64,000 nt of DNA, from positions 2,232,001 to 2,296,000 of the forward strand of contig NZ_CP013070.1 in the NCBI RefSeq assembly GCF_000264945.2, written 5' to 3'. The notes under the pieces are model-generated. The model worked only from the letters and a program-made list of their open reading frames with translations, had not been told where the DNA came from and ran no database searches. Shown piece by piece: positions 24,512 through 32,460 of this stretch. The translations under genes and the position numbers were made by a program. Position 1 is the first letter of the stretch. Every line of letters begins with the position of its first letter. The DNA comes from Sphingobium indicum B90A (GTDB lineage Bacteria; Pseudomonadota; Alphaproteobacteria; Sphingomonadales; Sphingomonadaceae).

Positions 24512-26462
24512 GATCTGCTCTTTCCTGGATGAGGGATGAAGATGACGGCTCTGCCGGCTGCACCAGCGCCCGCTCAATCATCGATGACACAAAAGCGATG
24601 GCCGCTGCCTCATCGCCGGGCGGCGGCAAGTCGGTCAGGTTGCCCAGGACCAACATATCATCGGTAATCTCGGCCGCGCCCGCCAGTTCACCATCGGTCA
24701 TTTCCCGCATCTTGGTCTCCTCCAGCAAGGCCCCGCCCGTGCTCTTCGCCGTTGATTTCTCCGCGTCATTGTAAGGGGACACCACCTGATGCTTGCCTGG
24801 CGGCAGAACAGTTGGGGGCTGAGCAGCGGGGATAGGCCGCGACGGCAGAATGGGCGGCGCCAACACGCGCCTTGTGAAGCGCGGCATTCGATAAAAGGCG
24901 ATCTTCCTGCCACGAACTGGCGCGATCCCGCCGCGCAGCAACAGGAGCTCGGTCTTAGGCATTTGCATCAGTTCCTGCGGCAGCAGGAGGGCGCGGCGCT
25001 GATCGGATTCCGACACGCTGCGATTGGCCAGCAGCCCATGAATCGTTCGGCTGCGCGATTTCACATTCATCGTGAAGAAGCCGAGCCGCTCCGAAAGCTC
25101 GTTCGCGACCTTCAGCTCCTTGGGCGTGAACACCACCTCAAGGCCGCAATTGGCGATGATTTCGTCGGTAACATCGGGACCATAAATGGCCCGCAGCTGC
25201 GCCCGGCTCTGGATCACTGGCAGCAGGCGCAAGCCGTATCCGGCGACATAGGAAAAGCCGCCCGCGATGACCGAGGCCTTCCCGAGCCTTGCGAATTCAT
25301 CGAGCAGGATCAGGACTGGGACATTGCTGGCAGCGTCGGGCAAATCGCGCGTGTTGAGATCCACCAGCTGCTGCAGGAAGAGGCTGTAAACCGGCGCGAT
25401 CCGGTCGATATTGTCGGGCGAGACACCGAGATAGATCGACATGTGCCGCGCCCGGACTTCGCGCAGGTCGAAATCGCTTGCCGAGGTCGCGGCATCGACC
25501 ACGGGGTTGAGCCAGAGATTGAGCCGCGCCGTGATCGTCTGCTTGATCCCCGAAAAGGTGTTGTCCGAAGCCGAGGCGAAATCCTGGATTGCCGAGACGC
25601 ATGCCTGACTGAGGCGCTGTCCTGCCCCCCTCGCCTCTTCCAGGGCCTTGGGAAGATCGCTCTTGGGATCCCCAGTGGTCAGCCGTCGATAGATCTCGCC
25701 GATCGTGAAGGGCATGCCAGGATTGGCAGCAACGAGCGCGCCGACGCCGATGAAGGCCGCCCGCGCCGCTTCGGCCCAAAACGGGTCCGATCGTTCCGGC
25801 GCGGGGAAGAGCATGACTGCGATTTTCTGAAGCTCGTTGACGACTTCGGTGTCATCGGCTCGCCGGATATGCGCCAGGGGATTGTACCGTGCCGTCCGCC
25901 CTTCAGGGTCCAACGGATCGAAGAGGTAAACCGATTGACCGGCACGTTGGCGATACCCGGCGCTGGTACTCCAATTCTCCCGCTTCACATCGAGCACGAC
26001 GACCGAATCCGGCCAGGTCAGCAGATTGGGGATGACAACACCGACGCCCTTCCCGGCGCGCGTCGGCGCTTCGAGCAGGACATGCTCGTTTCCGCCGAAG
26101 ATGAGGAAACGCCCTGCTTTGCGTCCAACGACAATGCCAGACGGGGCACGCAGCCCCTCGCGTCGGATTTCGCCCTCGCGTGCAAACCGAGCCCTGCCGT
26201 GCAAGGATGGGCCTCGCCGCAGGATCGTGAGGACAAGAAGCGCGACCACGGCTGCGCCGGCCATCGCACCCCGCTTGATCCAATCCCCGAGCAGCGGATC
26301 ACCACGATAATACCAGAGCCAGGCCGGCAGAGTGCCGAGATCGATATTAGGTCCGATCTGCCCGAGTCCGAACAAGGCAACGAACAGGGTAATGACAGCC
26401 CACAACAGAATTGCGCCGATCACGCACAGGCCAATCGCCCAGGGACTACGCTGCGCCAGCAT
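24501..26462 (-). CDS. virD4: VirD4/TraG-type coupling ATPase
   Basis: The coupling protein brings the relaxase-DNA complex to the secretion channel. At 653 residues it has two or three N-terminal membrane helices (about 10-33 and 64-82). A Walker A lies at about 132-141 (APTRAGKGVG), a VVVLDVKREN strand follows, and a second nucleotide motif reads LILLDEFARLGK. Start: the ATG at 26462 (MLAQRSPW) gives a normal membrane anchor and overlaps virB11 by 17 bases; a longer frame to 26531 adds an unlikely basic extension. It lies last in the virB run and just before the LPD7 gene. Confidence 0.92.
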   Translation of the reverse strand: MLAQRSPWAIGLCVIGAILLWAVITLFVALFGLGQIGPNIDLGTLPAWLWYYRGDPLLGDWIKRGAMAGAAVVALLVLTILRRGPSLHGRARFAREGEIRREGLRAPSGIVVGRKAGRFLIFGGNEHVLLEAPTRAGKGVGVVIPNLLTWPDSVVVLDVKRENWSTSAGYRQRAGQSVYLFDPLDPEGRTARYNPLAHIRRADDTEVVNELQKIAVMLFPAPERSDPFWAEAARAAFIGVGALVAANPGMPFTIGEIYRRLTTGDPKSDLPKALEEARGAGQRLSQACVSAIQDFASASDNTFSGIKQTITARLNLWLNPVVDAATSASDFDLREVRARHMSIYLGVSPDNIDRIAPVYSLFLQQLVDLNTRDLPDAASNVPVLILLDEFARLGKASVIAGGFSYVAGYGLRLLPVIQSRAQLRAIYGPDVTDEIIANCGLEVVFTPKELKVANELSERLGFFTMNVKSRSRTIHGLLANRSVSESDQRRALLLPQELMQMPKTELLLLRGGIAPVRGRKIAFYRMPRFTRRVLAPPILPSRPIPAAQPPTVLPPGKHQVVSPYNDAEKSTAKSTGGALLEETKMREMTDGELAGAAEITDDMLVLGNLTDLPPPGDEAAAIAFVSSMIERALVQPAEPSSSSLIQERADHGR

Positions 26463-27450
26463 CGCCCATCCTCGGCTCGAAATAGATCTCGTCGACCTCA
26501 AACCGCCCGCCGTGACGGCGTGTCTGCACAACGACGTCGACGAGCATGCGAAGGAGTCCGCGAATATCGTCGCGGGCGAGATCGCGGCCGCCTTCCGATT
26601 CCTTGACGAGCAGCGTCAGCTGTTCGAACGCGCCGGCGGGTGAACCGGCGTGGACGGTCGTGATCGATCCGGGATGCCCGGAATTGACGTTCCGCAGATA
26701 GAAGAAGGCGGTGCCGTCACGCAGCTCCTGGAGCAGGATGCGGTCGGGCCGCATGCGCAGCGCGCTTTCGAGCAGCTGCTTGGCGCCAACCTTGGCCAGG
26801 CCCTGCCCCTCGCTCGAATAGACCATATGGACGACATTGCGATGAGGCACGACCAGCTCACGGGTGTCTTCGATGGTAAGCAACCGCTCCTCCGGTGGGA
26901 TAAGCTGGATGAGCGCTTTCGCGAGGGTCGTCTTTCCCGAACCCGTGGCGCCACTGACCAGAATGTTCTTGCGTGCCGGAACGGCAACCTTGAAGAATTC
27001 CGGCCAGTCGCCCGCGTCGCGCAGCGCCACTAACCGCGCATCGACATCGGTGAGACCCTTGGCGCTGGCGCGCGTCATCCGGAACAGCCCGGCCCCAGCC
27101 AGTTGGTCGATCGGCAGGGTCACGGTCGACGGTTTGCGGATCGTGAAGGAAGGGCAACCGCTTGGGGTGACCGACGGTATGACGATCTGGCAGCGCTCGC
27201 CGCCCGGCAGGACCGTCGAACAGATCGGAGACTGACCATCGATATCCTGGTGCGTGAAGCTCGCCGCGGCAACAGCCAGGGTAGAAAGCCAGTCGCTGTC
27301 CAGCTCCGGCATCTCCTGCCAGCGCCACCCTTGGCGGTCCTCGATCCCCGCTTCCCCCGGACGGTTGACCACCAGCTCCGTGACATCCTCCGGTTCCAGA
27401 AGCGGGAGGAGCGGCGCGAGATAGTGGCGCAGGACGGCGGTATCGCGCAT
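26446..27450 (-). CDS. virB11: VirB11 secretion ATPase
   Basis: The 334-residue hexameric traffic ATPase powers substrate transfer and pilus assembly at the inner membrane. Visible are Walker A GATGSGKTT (167-175), the Asp box TIEDTREL (192-199) and the His box with GHPGSITTVHAGSP (258-271). Length is normal for the family. It follows virB10 by 3 bp and overlaps virD4. Confidence 0.93.
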   Translation of the reverse strand: MRDTAVLRHYLAPLLPLLEPEDVTELVVNRPGEAGIEDRQGWRWQEMPELDSDWLSTLAVAAASFTHQDIDGQSPICSTVLPGGERCQIVIPSVTPSGCPSFTIRKPSTVTLPIDQLAGAGLFRMTRASAKGLTDVDARLVALRDAGDWPEFFKVAVPARKNILVSGATGSGKTTLAKALIQLIPPEERLLTIEDTRELVVPHRNVVHMVYSSEGQGLAKVGAKQLLESALRMRPDRILLQELRDGTAFFYLRNVNSGHPGSITTVHAGSPAGAFEQLTLLVKESEGGRDLARDDIRGLLRMLVDVVVQTRRHGGRFEVDEIYFEPRMGDAGAA

Positions 27451-27453
27451 GAC

Positions 27454-28677
27454 TTACCGCCGCAGTTCCAGATTGTAGACATCGGCAAAGTTGAAATCCT
27501 TGGCGACGAAAATGCCGACCTCCTCGCCCTGGTTCTTCTTCAGCACCGGCCGGATATTGATATTGTTCTGCAAGGCGATCGCAGCGCCTTCGCTGGGCGC
27601 CCGCGTCACATTGTTGAAATTGCCATTGCCGCTCGAGGCGGCTTGCCCAGCGATATAGGCGGCATCATCGACGAGCGAGAGGAGCAGAGCGCCGCCAAAG
27701 CGCGCCCAGAAAAAGCTGTCGACCGCGCCTGCAAGCCCGGCTCGGCCGAGTGCATCGGCGCCAGGCGAGGCAAGATCGATCCGCACGCCCTGGGGAGTGA
27801 CCGCCCGCGTCCAGAGGACGAACAGGCGATTTTGCCCTTGCTGGATGCCGCCGCGATATTCGCCGAGAACGCGCGTGCCCTTTTCCATGAGTACGACCCG
27901 GCCATTCTCGGAATAGACGTCTCGCGGGATCAGGCAGGACGTGTAACCGGGCTGCCCGGAATTGATGGCGGTTTGCAGGATACAGGGGATCAACGTGCCC
28001 GCGGTAATCAGAAAGTTGCGGTTCGGCAGCATCGAGGCCCGCGCTTCCCCGATCGACGAGCTTTGCCGCAAAAGATCGAGCGCGTTGGGCGCCCTGCCCT
28101 CGCCGCTCTCTGGCGCTCCGGCAGCGTTGTCGGGCGCTTCGCCGGCAGCCCCTGCAGCTGTGGGCGCGCCAGCCTCGCGGCCAAGATCGCGACCTCCATA
28201 GGCGATCAGCGTGGACCGCCGCGCCTGCTCGGCAAGCGTTGGCCGAGCGGCACTGGTCCCGCTCAGTGCCGCGCCCGGCTGCATGGCGGGCACAATTTGG
28301 CCTTCAGGTCCGGGAACGCCAGCTGCAGGATTGAGCACCGGCGCATTGGGATCCGCGTCGGCTGCCCCGAGCGGCCGGCGTTGAGGCGCGACCGCAGCAT
28401 AATCGACGGTTTCCCGAGCGACGATATCGGGTCGTTCCCGGGCTGCACCTGCCGGCGCGGTGAGGTCACGAGACGAGGATTGCTGGCCCGTGCCGGAATT
28501 CACCCAGAGAATACCCAAGACCATTGCCGTGCCGGCGAAGATCAGCGCGGTGTTGTGCCGCGCGGGCGTCGTGCCGCCGATCGGCTCGATTCCACGCTCG
28601 TGAAGAATTTCGTGCCTTTCGGGCGTTGGATCGGCACCGGGCAGCGGGCGCACGACAGGGGACGGTTCATCGGCCAT
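27454..28677 (-). CDS. virB10: VirB10 (TrbI-like) channel scaffold protein
   Basis: The 407-residue protein spans both membranes and couples inner-membrane energy to the outer-membrane pore. A short cytoplasmic part is followed by one membrane helix (about 39-57, TALIFAGTAMVLGILWV). Next comes a long proline- and alanine-rich periplasmic linker, and from about residue 205 the TrbI/VirB10 fold with LITAGTLIPCILQTAINS and GTRVLGEYRGG. Spacing to virB9 and virB11 is 3 bp each. All hallmark segments are present. Confidence 0.92.
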   Translation of the reverse strand: MADEPSPVVRPLPGADPTPERHEILHERGIEPIGGTTPARHNTALIFAGTAMVLGILWVNSGTGQQSSSRDLTAPAGAARERPDIVARETVDYAAVAPQRRPLGAADADPNAPVLNPAAGVPGPEGQIVPAMQPGAALSGTSAARPTLAEQARRSTLIAYGGRDLGREAGAPTAAGAAGEAPDNAAGAPESGEGRAPNALDLLRQSSSIGEARASMLPNRNFLITAGTLIPCILQTAINSGQPGYTSCLIPRDVYSENGRVVLMEKGTRVLGEYRGGIQQGQNRLFVLWTRAVTPQGVRIDLASPGADALGRAGLAGAVDSFFWARFGGALLLSLVDDAAYIAGQAASSGNGNFNNVTRAPSEGAAIALQNNINIRPVLKKNQGEEVGIFVAKDFNFADVYNLELRR

Positions 28678-28680
28678 GGT

Positions 28681-29538
28681 TCATTCCTGCGGATGGGTGA
28701 TGGTGCGCTCGACGTGAGGCGATCCGGTATTCGTTCCATGATCGACGCCATAAGGTTCGGGCGCCTGGTTATAGATGCACAGCACCTCGCCGCCCCGGCG
28801 CAGGCGCAGTTGGCGCGCCACCAAATGAACGACGACGAATTCGTCGCGAACGTCGAACGGAACCAGCGTTTCGGACCCGTCTGGCCTCACCAGATAAATG
28901 GCAGGAACTTCCCGGTTCGCCGGAAACCGCAGCACCGTGAATTGGCCATTGTCGGAGACCTCCGACGGCTGCAAATCGCTCGAACCCTGAACCTTATAAT
29001 TCATGTTGCGCGGACCCTCGATCACCGCATGGTCGAGGGCACCGCGAACAGCCTGGGCCTCCAGCGCCGCCGCTTGCATCGCGATCTGTGCCGCTCTCAG
29101 GCGTTCGGCCCGCGCCGCCTCGTCCCGCGGATAGCGGAAGCGGACCTGGAAATAGGCCTGGCCGTTGCGGCCGGTGATCGGACCACTACGAGCCGTGAGT
29201 TCAAAGGCATAGCTTCTTAAGGTTCCGCCGCGAGACGTGGTGACGATAAGGTTGGTCGGTCCAGCGCGTTCGCGCGGCTTGAGGAACAAGATGTGGCCGG
29301 CCACCGCCACCTCCCAGGAGACGGTGTCGCCCAGCGCTACGTGCTGAATCGTTTCGTCCTCGCTGAGGACAATCTGGGTTGCTGTCCGGAAGGTCCCGAC
29401 GATGCGATAGACCTGCGCTTCCTCATAATCGACGAACTTGACGCGTGGGTCAGACGCAGCGCCACGCGGGACCTCAACCGCATGGGCAGCAGAAAGGGAT
29501 GCAAACGCGATGAAAACCGCAGCGACCAATGTTTTCAT
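28681..29538 (-). CDS. virB9: VirB9 outer-membrane core protein
   Basis: The 285-residue periplasmic protein begins with a clear signal peptide ending near AAHA (about residue 20). It shows the two VirB9/CagX-like lobes: an N-terminal part with DPRVKFVDY and a C-terminal part with NMNYKVQGSSDLQPSEVSDN followed by AIYLVRPDGSETLV. With VirB7 and VirB10 it builds the outer-membrane ring. It overlaps virB8 by 4 bases. Confidence 0.92.
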   Translation of the reverse strand: MKTLVAAVFIAFASLSAAHAVEVPRGAASDPRVKFVDYEEAQVYRIVGTFRTATQIVLSEDETIQHVALGDTVSWEVAVAGHILFLKPRERAGPTNLIVTTSRGGTLRSYAFELTARSGPITGRNGQAYFQVRFRYPRDEAARAERLRAAQIAMQAAALEAQAVRGALDHAVIEGPRNMNYKVQGSSDLQPSEVSDNGQFTVLRFPANREVPAIYLVRPDGSETLVPFDVRDEFVVVHLVARQLRLRRGGEVLCIYNQAPEPYGVDHGTNTGSPHVERTITHPQE

Positions 29539-30233
29539 CGGACTACCTCCGGGTCGGAGCGGTAATTCTCGACCTGGAAGCCGAGCGGGTTCCGATAGCG
29601 ATCACCTTCGGCCATCGGCGCGTTGGCATAGGCGAAAGTGACCGTGGCGATCCAATCGCTGCTCTGCGTATCCGCCTCGGTCTGGACGATCCGTGTGAAT
29701 CGCACATTGGCAACCCGATCATTGATGAAGGCGATGTTGCGCACCCGCGCCTGGACGACTGCGTTTTTCCCCCAGGCGTTCTGGGGACTGGCAGCATTGT
29801 TGTTGCTGAAGAAGCGTGCCCAGCGCTGCTGCTCCGCCGGCTGCGACAGGATTGTCACGAAGCGGAAATTCTCCTCCGCAGCCGCCGGTATCCAGCTTTC
29901 ACGCGTCCGGACATATTGCGCGAGAAAGTATTTTGTGACCGCCTCATCATAGCGCATCGGCCGCTGGGTCAGCGCCGTCTGGACATCCACCGCGCCCGTC
30001 GTCTGATTGACCCGAATGACATAGGGCACGACGGTCTTGAGCGGGGCCAGCGCGGCGACAGCAAAAATGGATGCGGCCGCAAGGACTGAGGTTACCGCCG
30101 CCACGGTCCAAGCAATACGTGTCGATCGCAATGCCGATCGAACCCTGTCCTGGTCCCAGCTCCGCGCTTCCTGGAAATAGCGTTTGAGCCCGGAAGCAGG
30201 CACCGCCTCCGCGCCATTGTCAGCAACTCGCAT
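29535..30233 (-). CDS. virB8: VirB8 inner-membrane assembly factor
   Basis: The 232-residue bitopic protein has a short cytoplasmic end, one membrane helix (about 42-62) and a VirB8-type periplasmic domain (from about 70, with VPYVIRVNQTTGAVDV). The frame is open to 30398, but MRVADNG at 30233 gives the expected topology. The start overlaps the end of the preceding lipoprotein gene by 14 bases. VirB8 nucleates channel assembly. Confidence 0.9.
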   Translation of the reverse strand: MRVADNGAEAVPASGLKRYFQEARSWDQDRVRSALRSTRIAWTVAAVTSVLAAASIFAVAALAPLKTVVPYVIRVNQTTGAVDVQTALTQRPMRYDEAVTKYFLAQYVRTRESWIPAAAEENFRFVTILSQPAEQQRWARFFSNNNAASPQNAWGKNAVVQARVRNIAFINDRVANVRFTRIVQTEADTQSSDWIATVTFAYANAPMAEGDRYRNPLGFQVENYRSDPEVVR

Positions 30234-30555
30234 AACGAATGTCCCTTGGCGCAAAGGAAACTTTGTCGTCCGGAGGCGCTGGCACTGCGGGCGGAGGCGG
30301 TGGATCGCCCACCTGCGGATGAGACAAGGGAGGAATGGGCGGCGCAGGGCGCGGCATTGTGGTCGCCGGCACCGGCGATCCGGGCAGAACGCTCCCATAG
30401 ATATTCACGTCACGCAGATGGTGCCCGTTGCAAACGGCCAGCTTCTTGGGTCCGGAAGCGCATGCCGCAAGGCCCAGCAGTGGAAGGCTGCCGATCAGGC
30501 AGACAGTAACCTGGCGGATGGTGAACGTCGATTTTTGAGGACAGGGCAAGGTCAT
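30220..30555 (-). CDS. virB7: VirB7-like lipoprotein
   Basis: The 111-residue product has a lipoprotein signal peptide with lipobox LAAC at about residues 29-32. A short conserved region follows (KKLAVCNGHHLRDVN) and then a proline-rich tail. A small lipoprotein between virB6 and virB8 is the normal place for VirB7, which anchors VirB9 in the outer membrane. It is longer than the Ti VirB7 because of the proline-rich tail. Assignment rests on position plus lipobox. Confidence 0.7.
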   Translation of the reverse strand: MTLPCPQKSTFTIRQVTVCLIGSLPLLGLAACASGPKKLAVCNGHHLRDVNIYGSVLPGSPVPATTMPRPAPPIPPLSHPQVGDPPPPPAVPAPPDDKVSFAPRDIRYASC

Positions 30556-30567
30556 GGTGATGTCTCA

Positions 30568-31512
30568 CTATGCCGCTTCGATGGAGCCGCCCCGACGAGC
30601 GGCGCGCTCCAGATTGCGGCTGTTGCGCGCAATGCGGCGTTGTCGGAAGGGAGATGCCATCGTCCCCCAGGCGGTCCCGGCGAAGGCGCCGACCCCGGCG
30701 GCGGCCCCGCCCGCAATGCCGGTGGCAATCGCAGGAGCCTGGAAGAAGAAGATTGTGCCAAGAAATATGTATGCAGCAAACAGAACGGCGCCGAATGCCG
30801 TATCCACGACTCCTTCAGATGCTGCCGTTGCAGCTGCTCCGAGATCGGTAATCAGAGTCGTGACCGCAATGATTACAGCAAGCAAGACAATGTAGTTTAT
30901 GGTTTGGCCAAGCCATCCATGAAAGAAACGCCTTGTCGGTTCGAACAATGCAAGGGCGATGAAAATGGGTCCTAGGGCTATAATGATCGCGAGTGCAACT
31001 TTGGCAAATATCGTAATTGCGAAGCCGATAGCCGCCGAGAGACCCGCGAGCGCCTTAAGCCCCAAGCTCAACGCATAAAGTACCAATTTATAAGGGTTGA
31101 TATCGCTGTAAGTCGCCGCCTCAGTCTCAATGCGCACTATAATGACATCGCTTTGGGCGTAGTAATCGTCAAAAGCTTGGCCAGCTGTCCCGATCGTCTT
31201 CCCCGCGAGAGCCTGCGAGATCGCGTCCGGCATCCCATGAAAAAGCGGCGTGGTGATCCACTCAGAATAGGCGACCGTCGTTGCGGCAATATACAGCAGG
31301 CAGAGCTTGACCATCCGGTAAAACAGCTCGCCCCAAGGCTCGCTGATGATCCCACGCATCACCATGTAACCAAAAAGGGCGATATAGATTACGAGGCCGA
31401 GTGCCAGCGGCCCACGCACAACGTCGACCACATTTTGAAGACGCTCATTTAGGAAAAGGTCCAGCTTTCCATCAATGTTCGCGTAAAGTGAGCTGAACAA
31501 GTCCGTAGCCAT
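30568..31512 (-). CDS. virB6: VirB6/TrbL-like inner-membrane channel protein
   Basis: The 314-residue polytopic protein has at least five hydrophobic segments (about 30-55, 60-85, 145-210, 215-240 and 265-290). It matches VirB6, which lines the inner-membrane part of the channel. Start MATDLFSS at 31512 was preferred over an open extension to 31614 that runs into the next gene. The stretch is noticeably AT-richer than the flanking virB genes. Confidence 0.85.
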   Translation of the reverse strand: MATDLFSSLYANIDGKLDLFLNERLQNVVDVVRGPLALGLVIYIALFGYMVMRGIISEPWGELFYRMVKLCLLYIAATTVAYSEWITTPLFHGMPDAISQALAGKTIGTAGQAFDDYYAQSDVIIVRIETEAATYSDINPYKLVLYALSLGLKALAGLSAAIGFAITIFAKVALAIIIALGPIFIALALFEPTRRFFHGWLGQTINYIVLLAVIIAVTTLITDLGAAATAASEGVVDTAFGAVLFAAYIFLGTIFFFQAPAIATGIAGGAAAGVGAFAGTAWGTMASPFRQRRIARNSRNLERAARRGGSIEAA

Positions 31513-31528
31513 GTCGAATTCCAACGCG

Positions 31529-31747
31529 CTACCGTGAGAGCGACTGCATTTTGTTGTTGAGTGTTCGAAGACTTTCGGCGTTCGAGCACTCCTGCTTGTT
31601 CGGGTGCGAGCCATCGGCGCAAGCCTTGGTAAGCTCGCTCAGTTCCTCGGGATGGGAATTCAGATAGTCCTTCCCGCGCGGCGCTCGCTCACACCCGGTT
31701 AAGACAGCTGTCGCCAATGCCGCCAGCAAGAAAGCCTTGCCCGTCAT
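31529..31747 (-). CDS. EexN/TrbK-like entry-exclusion lipoprotein
   Basis: The 72-residue lipoprotein has lipobox LTGC near residue 18. Its YLNSHPEELSELTKAC...CSNAES pattern is typical of EexN-family entry-exclusion lipoproteins, in which two cysteines follow a conserved helix. These block redundant entry of the same element into the host. It lies between virB5 and virB6 and overlaps virB5 by 4 bases, the usual place in such clusters. Confidence 0.7.
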   Translation of the reverse strand: MTGKAFLLAALATAVLTGCERAPRGKDYLNSHPEELSELTKACADGSHPNKQECSNAESLRTLNNKMQSLSR

Positions 31748-32457
31748 TGTGATAGGCTCCCGAGCTTTGAAGCCAATATTGTCTCACTCTCGCGCTGCGA
31801 CCGTAGCCGAACGTCGGCTTCCTGCCGCATCCGCAGCGCCTCCAACTGCAGGGCATCATTCTGGATGTGGGCGTTCTCGACCCCTACCCTTGCCTGGATA
31901 TCCATGACCTGTTTCGCGTCCGAAGCCGTATCGAGCGAGGTGCGCAGTTCTTCCAAACCCGCCGTGCGTTGGGCCGAGACGCCATAGGCCGACTCCGCTA
32001 TCGCAGCATCACGTGCGGCCAGATCGCCATTTCGCAACAGAGTGTCGCGCGACGCCCGCTCATAGGCGGACGCGCCAGGCCGCAGGTCCGGCAGAGCAAC
32101 GCGATTGGCATCGCGAATGCGGGTCGTCACCGTACCAAGCGATCCCAGGCTGGCATTGTCCGACGACATCAGCCTGCCGAGGTCGCGGGCCTCAGGCGGC
32201 AGAAGATGGCGCATCGCGTCGGTGGATAGCGACGGGGCAATGCCGTTGACGTCGGTGACCTGATTGAAGCTACCGTAGAGCTGCTTGGCCTCGGCGATCT
32301 GCTCCTTGCCCTGCTCGATCATCGACAGGGTGTTCTTGACCGTGGCGAGCGCCTGCAAATAGCCGGAGCTGTCATAGACCGGTATACCTTGGGCGGCAGC
32401 TGGACCCGCCGTTCCCAGGATAATCGCACCGATCGCTGCGAATCCGCCTTTACGCAT
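31744..32457 (-). CDS. virB5: VirB5 minor pilus protein
   Basis: The 237-residue secreted protein has a signal peptide ending in PAAAQ (about residue 23). Long amphipathic helices follow (GYLQALATVKNTLSMIEQ, QGKEQIAEAKQLYGSF) with a Ser/Leu-rich end, as in VirB5/TrbJ pilus-tip adhesins. It starts 3 bp after virB4. Confidence 0.85.
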   Translation of the reverse strand: MRKGGFAAIGAIILGTAGPAAAQGIPVYDSSGYLQALATVKNTLSMIEQGKEQIAEAKQLYGSFNQVTDVNGIAPSLSTDAMRHLLPPEARDLGRLMSSDNASLGSLGTVTTRIRDANRVALPDLRPGASAYERASRDTLLRNGDLAARDAAIAESAYGVSAQRTAGLEELRTSLDTASDAKQVMDIQARVGVENAHIQNDALQLEALRMRQEADVRLRSQRESETILASKLGSLSQ

Positions 32458-32460
32458 AGC

